Assembly: GCF_019343195.1 (NCBI RefSeq)
Contig: NZ_RPHB01000004.1
Coordinates: 62,001 to 126,000, forward strand
Reading direction: 5' to 3'
From: Arthrospiribacter ruber
GTDB lineage: Bacteria; Bacteroidota; Bacteroidia; Cytophagales; Cyclobacteriaceae
Length of the DNA stretch: 64,000 nucleotides
Under the pieces are notes generated by a model. That model was not told where the DNA came from. It searched no databases and saw only the letters and a program-made list of their open reading frames with translations. This document shows, piece by piece, positions 16,584 through 25,756 of this stretch (positions are counted from its first letter, which is position 1; every line of letters begins with the position of its first letter). A program made the position numbers and the translations under genes.

Positions 16584-17579
16584 ATGAGCAAAAAAATTAC
16601 CACCATAGGAGAAATAATGATGAGGCTCACCACTCCAGGACATGAGAGGATCTTTCAAGCGGACAGTTACATGGTAAATTTCGGTGGCGCGGAAGCCAAT
16701 GTAGCCATTTCTCTTGCCCAGTTGGGAATGCAGGCAGCACATGTTACAGCTTTTCCTGACAATGACCTTGGTGAAAAAGCAATTTCATACCTTAGGAAAA
16801 TGAATATCTCCACTACACATATATACAAAACAAGTGGAAGAATGGGGCTCTATTTTTTGGAAAATGGCACCATGCAAAGGGCTTCAAAAATCATTTATGA
16901 CAGATTTGATTCTGCTTTTGCACATTTTAAAGGAGATGACATTGATTGGGAAAAAGTATTTGAAAATGTGGATTGGTTTCATTGGACAGGCATCACTCCG
17001 GCAATTTCCCAACATGCAGCTGATCTTTTGTTGAAGGCACTCAAAAAAGCTCAGGAAAAAGGTATTAAAATCAGCGGAGACATCAATTACAGACGCAACC
17101 TTTGGCAATATGGCAAAGGACCATTGGATATCATGCCCGAGTTGATCCGATACTGTGATCTGATTGTAGCAGATAAATCAGACTTTGAAAACTGTATGGA
17201 TATTCAAGTCTCAGATTGGGCAGATGCTTGCTTTCAGGCTAAAAAAGATTTTCCGAAAATCAAATGGATCACCAAAACCAAAAGAGAGTCCATATCTGCT
17301 TCCCACAACAAATTAAAAGGCGTATTGTGGAATGGAAATGAAATCCTTCAATCCAAAACTTATGAAATCACGCATATCGTCGATAGAATAGGGGGTGGAG
17401 ATGCCTTTATGGCAGGTCTTATTTATGGATTACTTCATTTCGATGAAGAAAAAGCTTTGGAATTCGCTACAGCAGCTTCTGTACTAAAGCATGGAATTCC
17501 AGGAGATGCCAACCTTGTTTCAGAGAATGAGATCCTGGACTTGGTTCATGAAAAAAATGTGGGCAAATTGCTCAGATAA
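16584..17579 (+). CDS. kdgK: 2-keto-3-deoxygluconate kinase
   Basis: A 331-residue PfkB-family sugar kinase, phosphorylating KDG to 2-keto-3-deoxy-6-phosphogluconate. It has the family start ITTIGEIMMRLT, the substrate-side motif FGGAEANVAISLAQLG, SGDINYRRNLW, and the C-terminal PfkB signature DRIGGGDAFMAGLIYGLL, where the Asp of GGGDAF is the catalytic base. The position directly before the KDPG aldolase gene, with 19 bases between, makes KDG the likely substrate over fructose or ribose. It is the first gene of the kdgK-eda-dctPQM unit. Confidence 0.93.
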   Translation: MSKKITTIGEIMMRLTTPGHERIFQADSYMVNFGGAEANVAISLAQLGMQAAHVTAFPDNDLGEKAISYLRKMNISTTHIYKTSGRMGLYFLENGTMQRASKIIYDRFDSAFAHFKGDDIDWEKVFENVDWFHWTGITPAISQHAADLLLKALKKAQEKGIKISGDINYRRNLWQYGKGPLDIMPELIRYCDLIVADKSDFENCMDIQVSDWADACFQAKKDFPKIKWITKTKRESISASHNKLKGVLWNGNEILQSKTYEITHIVDRIGGGDAFMAGLIYGLLHFDEEKALEFATAASVLKHGIPGDANLVSENEILDLVHEKNVGKLLR

Positions 17580-17598
17580 CCTATTAAACACAACCAAA

Positions 17599-18261
17599 AT
17601 GACTGAACAACACATTCTTGACCAAGTTGGTCAAGCAGGCTTGGTGCCACTTTTTACACACAAAGACCTTGAAGTAGCCAAAAAAACCATTGATGCAGCC
17701 TATGAAGCAGGTATCCGGGTGTTTGAGTATACCAATAGATTACCCAACTCCTTTGAAATCTTCAAATCCTTAAAAGTATATGCGGAAAAATACGATGACC
17801 TGATATTTGGTATCGGAACCATATTTACCGTAAAGGAAGCAGAAAAATATCTACTCGCTGGAGCTGACTTTATCATTTCTCCGGCCATGATTCAGGATGT
17901 GGCCCAGTATTGTTTTCAAAAAGGGGTTACTTACATTCCTGGCTGTGCTACGGTGACTGAAGTGTACCAAGCAGTAAGGTCAGGGTCTTCTCTGGTGAAA
18001 GTTTTTCCTGGCAATGTACTAGGGCCCGGATTTGTAAAAGCAGTACTTTCCGTACTTCCCGAAGTCAAATTGATGGCAACAGGTGGGGTGAGCCCAACAG
18101 AGGAGAACCTTAGGAGCTGGTTTGATGCAGGCGTATTTTGTGTAGGTATGGGCTCACAATTATTTGATACAAAGGAATTGGAATCCGGCAATTTTGATGG
18201 ATTGAAGACAAGGATAACAAACTCATTGAACATTATTCAAAATATTAGAAAAGGGGCATGA
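17599..18261 (+). CDS. eda: KDPG/KHG aldolase
   Basis: A 220-residue class I aldolase that splits KDPG to pyruvate and glyceraldehyde-3-phosphate. The TIM-barrel markers are FEYTNR (catalytic E43), GIGTIFTVKEAEKYLLAGADFIISP, the Schiff-base lysine in SLVKVFPG, and ATGGVSPTEENLRSWFDAG. ATG at 17599 fits the family N-terminus; the frame is open further upstream but there it overlaps kdgK. Its TGA overlaps the ATG of the TRAP binding-protein gene (ATGA, 18258-18261), a sign of translational coupling. It completes the tagaturonate-to-triose route in this locus. Confidence 0.95.
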   Translation: MTEQHILDQVGQAGLVPLFTHKDLEVAKKTIDAAYEAGIRVFEYTNRLPNSFEIFKSLKVYAEKYDDLIFGIGTIFTVKEAEKYLLAGADFIISPAMIQDVAQYCFQKGVTYIPGCATVTEVYQAVRSGSSLVKVFPGNVLGPGFVKAVLSVLPEVKLMATGGVSPTEENLRSWFDAGVFCVGMGSQLFDTKELESGNFDGLKTRITNSLNIIQNIRKGA

Positions 18262-19265
18262 GAAGAGTTGTAAAGCAGTTTTCTCATACAAAAATAATCT
18301 TTTTAGCTGCGCTAATAGTGCCATTTCTTTTTCAGACCTGCAAAGGTCCCGGGGGTGTGAGGGTGATCAAATTGGGGCATGGACTGGGAGTGACGCATCC
18401 GGTACACGAAGCCATGGAATATATGGCTAAACTGGTGCATGAAAAATCCGGAGGAGAAATGGAAATTCGGATATACCCCAATCAACAACTTGGCACAGAA
18501 AGGGAATTGGTAGAACTGCTTCAAATAGGCAGTTTGGGTATGACTAAAGTGTCTACAGCCGCCATGGAAAATTTTGCACCTAAGATTCAGGTTCTTTCTC
18601 TACCTTATTTGTTCAGTGATGATGAGCACCGCGACGCTGTACTCAAAGGAGAAATAGGCCAGCAACTTTTGTTGGAAGGTGAAAATTACTGGCTTAGAGG
18701 GTTATGCTACTATGATGCAGGAAAAAGAAGTTTTTACACCAAAAATAAACCTATAGAAAGTCCCGAAGAATTGAAAGGACTTAAAATGCGGGTAATGGAA
18801 AGCAATACGGCCATTAATATGGTAAAAGCTTTTGGAGGATCACCCACCCCGGTGTCGTATGGTGAATTGTATACAGCGCTTCAGCAAGGTATTGTAGATG
18901 GGGCAGAAAATAATCCACCGAGCCTTTTTACCTCCAAGCACTATGAAGTCTGTAAATATTACAGCATCAATGAACATAGTGCAGTACCTGACATGGTAAT
19001 CATAAGCACTAAAGTATGGAATCTGTTGGGCGATCAGGAAAAAACATGGCTTCAGGAAGCAGCTGATGAATCCGCTACCTATCAATATGAATTATGGGCT
19101 AGGTCAGTGGAAAATTCCTTAGCGGAAATGGAAAAGGCCGGAGTGGAGATTACCTATCCGGAGTTGGAACCCTTCAGAAAGGCTGTGGAACCTATGTACG
19201 AAATGTTAAAAAACAATCAGCCGGAACTATATTCTATAGTGGAGAAAATTAGAGCAATACAGTAA
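18258..19265 (+). CDS. dctP: TRAP transporter solute-binding protein (DctP)
   Basis: A 335-residue periplasmic receptor with an N-terminal hydrophobic leader ending at a Cys (FLFQTC), so it may be lipid-anchored. DctP features are IKLGHGLGVTHPVHEAM, IRIYPNQQLGTERELVELLQ, YDAGKRSFYT, the LKGLKMRVMES segment with the conserved Arg that grips the substrate carboxylate, and ALQQGIVDGAENNPPS. Carboxylate binding fits a uronate, and the cotranscribed kdgK and eda support glucuronate or galacturonate import; that is inference. Its start overlaps the eda stop. Confidence 0.92.
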   Translation: MRRVVKQFSHTKIIFLAALIVPFLFQTCKGPGGVRVIKLGHGLGVTHPVHEAMEYMAKLVHEKSGGEMEIRIYPNQQLGTERELVELLQIGSLGMTKVSTAAMENFAPKIQVLSLPYLFSDDEHRDAVLKGEIGQQLLLEGENYWLRGLCYYDAGKRSFYTKNKPIESPEELKGLKMRVMESNTAINMVKAFGGSPTPVSYGELYTALQQGIVDGAENNPPSLFTSKHYEVCKYYSINEHSAVPDMVIISTKVWNLLGDQEKTWLQEAADESATYQYELWARSVENSLAEMEKAGVEITYPELEPFRKAVEPMYEMLKNNQPELYSIVEKIRAIQ

Positions 19266-19275
19266 AACCCAAGTA

Positions 19276-19761
19276 ATGACCTTAGCAAAAAGCAAATTTA
19301 TCATTGACAAATCTGTCAGCATGGCTTTGATACTCTTAATGGGAGCCATGGTACTGAATGTTACTTGGCAGGTTTTGTCCAGGTATGTAGTACAAACCCC
19401 ATCCTCCTTTACGGATGAGCTTTCTAGATACATGCTGATATGGTTAGGAATGCTTGGAGCCGCATATGTAGCAGGCAAGGATCAGCATTTGGCTATAGAT
19501 ATCCTGCCCCAAAAGCTGGAGGGAAAATCCAAGGTCAGGCTTATCGTTTTTATTAACTTGATAGTTATGGCATTCGCTTTTATTGCTATGGTTTTGGGAG
19601 GTAGCAATCTAGTGTATATTACTTATATACTTGAACAGAAGTCAGCAACATTACAAGTTCCCTTAGCATACATTTATATCATCATTCCTGTAAGCGGCAT
19701 TTTGGTCATGTACTACAATTTTTATCAGATTTTCATTACTCTCAAGACCCAAAAGAACTAA
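19276..19761 (+). CDS. dctQ: TRAP transporter small permease (DctQ)
   Basis: A 161-residue membrane protein with four predicted helices (about residues 15-35, 50-70, 88-112, 130-152). The DctQ signature is visible as NVTWQVLSRYVVQTPSSFTDELSRYMLIWLGMLG (split here: NVTWQVLSRYV, then SFTDELSRYMLIWLGMLG) followed by AAYVAGKDQHLAID. It couples the DctP receptor to the DctM channel. It lies 10 bases after dctP and 3 bases before dctM. Confidence 0.92.
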   Translation: MTLAKSKFIIDKSVSMALILLMGAMVLNVTWQVLSRYVVQTPSSFTDELSRYMLIWLGMLGAAYVAGKDQHLAIDILPQKLEGKSKVRLIVFINLIVMAFAFIAMVLGGSNLVYITYILEQKSATLQVPLAYIYIIIPVSGILVMYYNFYQIFITLKTQKN

Positions 19762-19764
19762 ATT

Positions 19765-21060
19765 ATGGATATCACCGGCATTTTGATTTTGGTATTGACA
19801 TTCGTGACTTTGATGGCTATAGGAGTTCCTGTGGCATGGAGTTTAGGGATTTCAAGTTTTTTTACCCTATTGGTTTCTGTTGCTGCTGTGCCTGCAGCTA
19901 CTACCATTGCGCAACGCATGGGTACAGGGCTTGATAGTTTTGCCCTTTTGGCGATTCCCTTTTTTATCCTTGCAGGTGAAATAATGAACAGGGGAGGTAT
20001 TGCCAACCGGTTGATCGAATTGGCAAAGGCTATCACAGGGCGACTGCCAGGAGGCTTGCTGTATGTTAATGTCATTGCAGCAATGCTCTTTGGGGCCATT
20101 GCAGGTTCTGCAGCTGCTGCAGTATCTGCTATCGGGAGTATTCTGGGCAAAAGAATGGACGAAGAGGGTTACCCAAAGGGGCTGGGAGCTGCGGTAAATA
20201 TCACTTCTTCCACAACTGGATTGATTATTCCCCCTTCCAATATCCTGATCGTTTATTCCCTTGCTTCCGGTGGAGTATCTATTGCAGCACTGTTTGTGGC
20301 AGGATATCTTCCTGGTCTCTTTATAGGTCTGGTTTTGATGCTTACAGCAGCCATATTTATAAAAAAACATAAACTCCCTGCCGGTGAACGCACCAGTAGT
20401 AAAGAGTTAATTCTGAAATCAGGTAGGGCTTTTCCCGCTTTGATGCTTTTGGTGATCGTCATAGGAGGTATTGTTGGCGGTCTGTTTACTGCAACTGAAG
20501 CTTCTGCCATAGCGGTAATATACACTTTGGCTTTGTCATTTTTTTACAAAGAACTCAATTGGAAAGAAATGCCAGCTATATTATTAAAATCAAGCGAAAC
20601 TACGGCCATTGTTATGCTGTTGATAGCCACCTCAATGAGTATGTCCTGGGTAATGTCAGCTGAGGACATTCCACAGGGGATTTCCGAGACACTACTATCC
20701 TTAAGTGACAATATTGTAGTGATTTTGATCATTATTAATTTATTGCTTCTTTTTGTGGGGATATTCATGGACATGACTCCAGCTGTTTTGATATTCACGC
20801 CCATCTTTTTGCCTGTTGTAACTGAGTTAGGGGTTGATCCTGTACATTTTGGGATTATTATGATTCTCAACCTTTGTATAGGATTATGTACACCACCAGT
20901 GGGGTCAGTATTGTTTCTTGGTGTGCAGGTGGCAGGTCTTAATATTCAAAAAGCAGTTAAACCACTTTTGCCATTCTTTATAGCCATGATCATTGGGTTG
21001 GTGGTGGTTACACTTTGGCCTGGATTGACATTATGGCTGCCCAAGGTTTTGGGGCTTTGA
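19765..21060 (+). CDS. dctM: TRAP transporter large permease (DctM)
   Basis: A 431-residue membrane protein with about eleven to twelve helices, the Na+-driven transport subunit. DctM hallmarks present: GVPVAWSLGISSF, LLAIPFFILAGEIMNRGGIANRLIELA, the AAAVSAIGSILGKRM segment, IPPSNILIVY, and the C-terminal DMTPAVLIFTPIFLPV and LCTPPVGSVLFLG motifs. Its gene closes the kdgK-eda-dctPQM operon. The stop at 21060 is two bases from the stop of the convergent lipoprotein gene, leaving no room for a separate terminator. Confidence 0.94.
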   Translation: MDITGILILVLTFVTLMAIGVPVAWSLGISSFFTLLVSVAAVPAATTIAQRMGTGLDSFALLAIPFFILAGEIMNRGGIANRLIELAKAITGRLPGGLLYVNVIAAMLFGAIAGSAAAAVSAIGSILGKRMDEEGYPKGLGAAVNITSSTTGLIIPPSNILIVYSLASGGVSIAALFVAGYLPGLFIGLVLMLTAAIFIKKHKLPAGERTSSKELILKSGRAFPALMLLVIVIGGIVGGLFTATEASAIAVIYTLALSFFYKELNWKEMPAILLKSSETTAIVMLLIATSMSMSWVMSAEDIPQGISETLLSLSDNIVVILIIINLLLLFVGIFMDMTPAVLIFTPIFLPVVTELGVDPVHFGIIMILNLCIGLCTPPVGSVLFLGVQVAGLNIQKAVKPLLPFFIAMIIGLVVVTLWPGLTLWLPKVLGL

Positions 21061-21062
21061 TC

Positions 21063-21509
21063 TTAATCAATTCTTATGGGTCTTTCCCAACCCTCTATAA
21101 GGAGCATAATTGGGAATTGGAATTCTTCGCCTATGACCTGCAGGTCGATTTCAATATTCGAGGTAAAATACGCCAAACAAACTGTTATAGGTTGGTAAAC
21201 CAATTTAGATCTCACGGTAGGCGGTAAGGTATAAATTCCCGTTTGACTTACCAGAAGCGTGAAATCATTAATAGGTTCACATCCGCTGTACCCTACTTTC
21301 ATTCTCAATTTTCTGTTTATAACTGTTAATCCTAAAATATGTATAACTCCCTCAAATTCTGCATTAAAAGCAGCTTCATTTATACTAATTTCTTGAATTT
21401 GATAATTCTCCGAAGAGGTATCATCCTGGCAGGCAAAAAACAATAAGGCAGAAACCGTGAGCCATTGCATACAGGTAGCCAAAAAATATAGTTTTCTTCT
21501 GATGTCCAT
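21063..21509 (-). CDS. Hypothetical lipoprotein
   Basis: A 148-residue protein with a basic start (MDIRRK), a hydrophobic segment and a lipobox-like SALLFFAC (Cys near residue 27) followed by QDD. The mature region is predicted beta-rich (YQIQEISINEAAF, VINRKLRMKVGYSGCEPIND, VCLAYFTSNIEIDLQVIG). I do not recognise a family. It is divergent from the DUF2490 gene (78 bases between starts) and abuts dctM tail to tail. Confidence 0.65.
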   Translation of the reverse strand: MDIRRKLYFLATCMQWLTVSALLFFACQDDTSSENYQIQEISINEAAFNAEFEGVIHILGLTVINRKLRMKVGYSGCEPINDFTLLVSQTGIYTLPPTVRSKLVYQPITVCLAYFTSNIEIDLQVIGEEFQFPIMLLIEGWERPIRID

Positions 21510-21548
21510 AATTGTCAGTTGAATTTATGGCCTATACGTATCAATCCT

Positions 21549-21556
21549 TAATTTTG
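21549..21556 (+). promoter_or_regulatory. Candidate -7 promoter box for the DUF2490 gene
   Basis: TAATTTTG matches TAnnTTTG and lies 31 bases before the ATG. The following TCTTGC is shared with the box before the decayed DUF2490 copy at 11142-11149. A -33 element with normal spacing was not found. Confidence 0.4.
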
Positions 21557-21587
21557 TCTTGCATTTGTCTTCTTTTCTTAAAGCCTT

Positions 21588-22343
21588 ATGAAAATAAAAA
21601 AGCTTATTATCTGTTTTTTGCTCCTCATATCTTTTAAGAGTAAGGCACAGAGGGAATTGATTACAGATACCGAGATGTGGTGGGGACTCATGACATCAGG
21701 TCAATTTGCACCAAATTGGTCAATTTGGTTAGACACCCATCATGTTCCTGATCTTTTTTTGATCCTTAGGAGTGGTATTACTTTTCATCCGCAAGACCAA
21801 AAATGGTCTATTACAGCTGGATACGCAAGACTGGGTCTGACGACTCCTTTCTCTGAAGGAGCCTTGATCAGGCCTGAAAATCGACCTTGGGGACAGGTAG
21901 TCTACCGGATGCCGAGCACAGGTAAACTTTCTTTGAATCTAAGATACAGACACGATATGCGTTACAGGGCAAGGTTTAGCAATACCGAAATCATAGAAGG
22001 TTTCAACCTAAACCACAGGCTTAGATTTAATGGGAGCTTAAGATACAACTGGGGGAATGCCCTGAGTCAGAATTTCAATTTTTCTACTACACTTTTTAAC
22101 GAGTCACTATTTACTGTGGGCCCATCTACGGTGGACAATCCTTTCGAACACAGGGTGTTCTTTCTTTTCAATTTCCAGAAAAGTACATTGACCTTTTCAC
22201 CAGGATATCATTTTAGGATGGCCACACCTAATCCGGAAATTGTCCGGATTTTACATGGGCCTTTCTTATGGGTGACTTTAAATTACAATTTAAAGGACTT
22301 CAGAAGACATTTCCTGAGGGAATTTCCTGGCGATCACATTTAG
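21588..22343 (+). CDS. DUF2490 outer-membrane-type protein
   Basis: A 251-residue secreted protein. The signal peptide is KKLIICFLLLISFKSKAQ. The mature part has the DUF2490 pattern of amphipathic strands: TDTEMWWGLMTSGQF, NWSIWLDTHHV, WSITAGYARLGL, a RLRYRH-like segment (LNLRYRHDMRYRARF), NLNHRLRFNGSLRYNW and a C-terminal strand ending FLWVTLNYNLKDFR. A beta-barrel at the outer membrane is likely; function is not known. It is intact and full length, unlike the second DUF2490 locus at 11181-11426. Confidence 0.8.
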   Translation: MKIKKLIICFLLLISFKSKAQRELITDTEMWWGLMTSGQFAPNWSIWLDTHHVPDLFLILRSGITFHPQDQKWSITAGYARLGLTTPFSEGALIRPENRPWGQVVYRMPSTGKLSLNLRYRHDMRYRARFSNTEIIEGFNLNHRLRFNGSLRYNWGNALSQNFNFSTTLFNESLFTVGPSTVDNPFEHRVFFLFNFQKSTLTFSPGYHFRMATPNPEIVRILHGPFLWVTLNYNLKDFRRHFLREFPGDHI

Positions 22344-22372
22344 GTAAAAAGACTATTCTTCAACGGTGATCC

Positions 22373-22840
22373 TTAATCCATTTTCTTCCTAAGAGCATAA
22401 TTGTCTGCCAAGTCGCCGGTAATCCTATTACCTTCCATATCAAGGTGAAAAAGTACATTTTCACCGACAAAGTATTGATTTGGAGCATCTACGCCTTCCA
22501 AAATAATCGTATTTCCGGCATCATTCCATTTGTAAGTACCAGAATACTCGTTTTTGGTGTCATTGTCTTTACCTAGGTAAACCGTCTTTTTGACAAAAGA
22601 GTAGGAAGGACCAATTTCAACAGTAGTCTCAATTCCTTCACAGTCTGCACAGGGAAGCACACCTTCATAAATTCCTTCATAATCCAACGAAATTCTGGCG
22701 TTGTGTTCGTCAGGCGCAAAATATTCTTCTTCAACTATGATTTCATCCTGTTCTGTATCAGTTTCTTTAGTAGAAGGTTGGCAGGAAAAAACGAATATAC
22801 CCACAAAGAAAGCAAGTAGATGAGAGCTAAGTCTTTTCAT
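22373..22840 (-). CDS. NlpE-like lipoprotein
   Basis: A 155-residue lipoprotein starting MKRLSSHLLAFF with lipobox VFSC and an acidic linker. The mature domain has the NlpE N-terminal fold signature YEGIYEGVLPCADCEGIET with the CxxC pair, followed by the strands TVYLGKDNDTKNEYSGTYKW and IILEGVDAPNQYFVGEN. In enterobacteria NlpE senses envelope and copper stress through Cpx; that pathway is not shown here. ATG at 22838-22840 begins the leader, while an upstream start at 22873 would add non-signal residues. Confidence 0.85.
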   Translation of the reverse strand: MKRLSSHLLAFFVGIFVFSCQPSTKETDTEQDEIIVEEEYFAPDEHNARISLDYEGIYEGVLPCADCEGIETTVEIGPSYSFVKKTVYLGKDNDTKNEYSGTYKWNDAGNTIILEGVDAPNQYFVGENVLFHLDMEGNRITGDLADNYALRKKMD

Positions 22841-23030
22841 ATTTTTGAAATTATATATGGAAATATCGAACAATATACATTTTCAAGCTAAAATGCACAA
22901 GTGGCAACTTTCATTTTCAAAATAATATAATGCTAAAAGCAAGAAAAAATGTTAGGCTATGTTTTCCTGATTTTTTAAAAGCTATGTATTTGGTTAACTT
23001 TCCCACCTGAATTATTCAAAATCAAAGACG

Positions 23031-25574
23031 ATGAAGAAAAACAATCCGATATCTGAAGTGAAATCCAAGCTCAAAGAAAAGGGGCTGGACAAACAAGAGA
23101 TACAAAATATATTAATTGAAGATGCTAGGACGGGACTGAGTGTAGAAGCCCTAAAAAGAGCCATTCAAAATAACCTTTTTTATGTTCAGGGTAAATTTCC
23201 CGAGATAGCTACCAGAAATGACTATTACATGGCAGTTTCCTATGCTGTAAGGGATAGAATTCTGAACAGGTGGGTGGCCTCTGTAAAACAATACCTGGAT
23301 GGCAAGCATAGGGTAGTATCTTACTTATCAGCCGAATACCTTCTTGGACCACATTTGGCCAACAACCTGATCAATTTGGGAATTTATAAAGAAACTGAAC
23401 AAGCGGTCAAAGAACTGGGAAAAGACCTTGAGTGGCTGATAGAAAAGGAAATAGAACCGGGATTAGGAAATGGAGGATTAGGTAGGCTGGCTGCCTGCTA
23501 CATGGATTCATTAGCGACCTTGGAAGTACCTGCAATAGGTTATGGGATCCGTTACCAGTTTGGGATCTTTGAACAGGATATCCGTGATGGATGGCAGGTG
23601 GAAGATACCGACAACTGGCTCAGAAGAGGTAATCCATGGGAAATAGAAAGGAGGGAACTGAATTACGAAGTCAAATTCGGAGGTCATGTGCAGCACTATA
23701 CAGACAACAATGGGAAGTTTTGTAGCAACTGGATACCGGATCTGGTAGTCAAAGGGGTAGCCTACGATACGCCCATTTTGGGATATAAAGTCAACACCAC
23801 GAATACTTTGAGGCTCTGGAAATCTGAAGCACCAAAATCCTTTGATTTTCAGTTGTTCAATGCAGGTGGCTACAATGATGCGGTAAGACAAAAGATTGTT
23901 TGTGAAAACATTTCCAAGGTACTTTATCCCAATGACGAACAGGAGGAAGGAAAAATCCTTAGGTTGAGACAACAGTACTTTTTTGTTTCCTGCTCTCTTC
24001 AGGACATGCTTGGAATCCATTTAAGGCAAGGAGATAAAATTCAGGACTTTCACAAAAAATTTGTGGTCCAACTCAATGATACCCATCCAGCAGTTGGGGT
24101 AGCTGAATTGATGCGCTTGCTACTGGATAAATATGGCCTGGAATGGGATGAAGCTTGGGACATCACTACCAAAACATTTGCCTATACCAACCACACCCTT
24201 CTTCCTGAAGCTTTGGAAAAGTGGGATCTGGAATTGTTCGGTAAAGTCTTGCCAAGACATCTCGAATTGGTCTATGAGATCAACAGACGGTTTTTGGATC
24301 AGGTTACGGTTAAATTTTATGGAGATCACCAGAAAATTTCAAGTCTTTCCTTGATCGGAGAAGGTCCTAGAAAGTTTATTAAAATGGCAAACTTGGCATC
24401 TTTGGGAAGCTATGCTATAAATGGTGTGGCAGCGCTTCATACAGATTTGCTCAAGAAGACGGTCTTGAAAGATTGGTACGAGCTGTCACCGGAAAAATTC
24501 AGCAACAAAACCAATGGCGTGACTCCAAGAAGATGGATGGTACTCAGCAATCCAGAGCTCACCCAACTTATCAGCGACAAGATTGGGGATGGTTGGATCA
24601 AAAATCTGGACGAACTTAGAGGATTGGAGCAATTTGCTAAAGATAAGAACTTTCAAAAAGCCTGGATGGAGGTAAAATACAATCAAAAAGTAGCACTGAG
24701 CAAAAGAATACTTCAAAGAGTCAAAATTAAGACTGATTCCAATTCCATATTTGATGTCCATGTCAAAAGAATGCATGAATACAAGAGGCAGATGCTGAAT
24801 GCCCTGCATGTGATCACCTTATACAACAGAATCAAGCACAACCCGGAAATTGACATGGTACCCCGAACTGTAATTTTTGCGGGTAAGGCAGCTCCGGGAT
24901 ATAGAATGGCCAAGTTGATCATTAAGCTCATTACCTCAATAGGAGAGGTGGTCAACAATGATCCGGATGTCAAGGATAGACTAAAAGTGGTCTTTTATCC
25001 GAATTACAATGTGACCAATGCACAGAAGATTTATCCAGCAGCTGACCTGAGCGAGCAGATATCTACCGCGGGCAAGGAAGCGTCAGGGACTGGGAACATG
25101 AAGCTTTCACTCAATGGAGCCCTAACTATTGGAACTTTGGATGGTGCCAATGTGGAAATCAGAGAATGTGTTGGAGCAGAGAATTTCTTCCTTTTTGGTC
25201 TTGATGCAGATCAAGTAGAAGAGGTCAAAGCAAACGGATATGATCCATACAGTCATTATCAAAACAACCCAGATTTGAAGTTGGCCATAGACCAGATCAA
25301 TGATGGATATTTCTCGCATTTGAATAAGGATACATTTAAGGCTCTGGTGAGGTCATTACTATATGATGATCAGTATTTGGTGTTGGCAGATTATCAATCC
25401 TATATTGATGCACAGGATAAAGTGGCTGAAACTTTCAGAGACAAGGAAAAATGGGCTGAAATGTCCATTATTAATGTTGCCAGAATGGGCAAGTTTTCAA
25501 GTGACAGAAGTATAAGGGATTATTGTCAGGAAATATGGAAGGTTGAACCTATCCCGGTATCACTGGAAAAATAA
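23031..25574 (+). CDS. glgP: Glycogen/maltodextrin phosphorylase
   Basis: An 847-residue GT35 enzyme releasing glucose-1-phosphate from alpha-1,4-glucans. Visible hallmarks: YLSAEYLLG near the N-terminus, GNGGLGRLAACYMDSLATL, the GIRYQFGIFEQ segment, FNDTHPA-type VQLNDTHPAVGVAELMR, HTLLPEALEKW, and the PLP site EASGTGNMKLSLNGALTIG with the cofactor lysine at K691. Length matches the classical family rather than the shorter alpha-glucan phosphorylases. It is monocistronic and is followed by a clear terminator at 25593-25628. No glycogen synthase or debranching gene is nearby. Confidence 0.97.
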   Translation: MKKNNPISEVKSKLKEKGLDKQEIQNILIEDARTGLSVEALKRAIQNNLFYVQGKFPEIATRNDYYMAVSYAVRDRILNRWVASVKQYLDGKHRVVSYLSAEYLLGPHLANNLINLGIYKETEQAVKELGKDLEWLIEKEIEPGLGNGGLGRLAACYMDSLATLEVPAIGYGIRYQFGIFEQDIRDGWQVEDTDNWLRRGNPWEIERRELNYEVKFGGHVQHYTDNNGKFCSNWIPDLVVKGVAYDTPILGYKVNTTNTLRLWKSEAPKSFDFQLFNAGGYNDAVRQKIVCENISKVLYPNDEQEEGKILRLRQQYFFVSCSLQDMLGIHLRQGDKIQDFHKKFVVQLNDTHPAVGVAELMRLLLDKYGLEWDEAWDITTKTFAYTNHTLLPEALEKWDLELFGKVLPRHLELVYEINRRFLDQVTVKFYGDHQKISSLSLIGEGPRKFIKMANLASLGSYAINGVAALHTDLLKKTVLKDWYELSPEKFSNKTNGVTPRRWMVLSNPELTQLISDKIGDGWIKNLDELRGLEQFAKDKNFQKAWMEVKYNQKVALSKRILQRVKIKTDSNSIFDVHVKRMHEYKRQMLNALHVITLYNRIKHNPEIDMVPRTVIFAGKAAPGYRMAKLIIKLITSIGEVVNNDPDVKDRLKVVFYPNYNVTNAQKIYPAADLSEQISTAGKEASGTGNMKLSLNGALTIGTLDGANVEIRECVGAENFFLFGLDADQVEEVKANGYDPYSHYQNNPDLKLAIDQINDGYFSHLNKDTFKALVRSLLYDDQYLVLADYQSYIDAQDKVAETFRDKEKWAEMSIINVARMGKFSSDRSIRDYCQEIWKVEPIPVSLEK

Positions 25575-25592
25575 ATAATTATAACTTATAGG

Positions 25593-25628
25593 AAGCCTGC
25601 CTGAGTGCTAATTTAGGCAGGCTTTTAC
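25593..25628 (+). terminator. Intrinsic terminator after glgP
   Basis: Stem AAGCCTGCCT/AGGCAGGCTT with a 12-base loop and a short T tail, 18 bases after the stop codon. Confidence 0.85.
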
Positions 25629-25756
25629 CTGATTTTGACACTAGGACACCCAGATCCAAACTTCATAAAAAGAAATACAATTAAGTGATTGTAATTAATA
25701 AAAGTATGTATACCCGCAATTATACAACTAACCAATTTAAATAAGGACCCAGATCA

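Noticed and set aside
17491-17598. Upstream extension of the eda frame
   Set aside because: These 36 codons overlap the end of kdgK in another frame and have no aldolase homology; ATG 17599 fits the family N-terminus.
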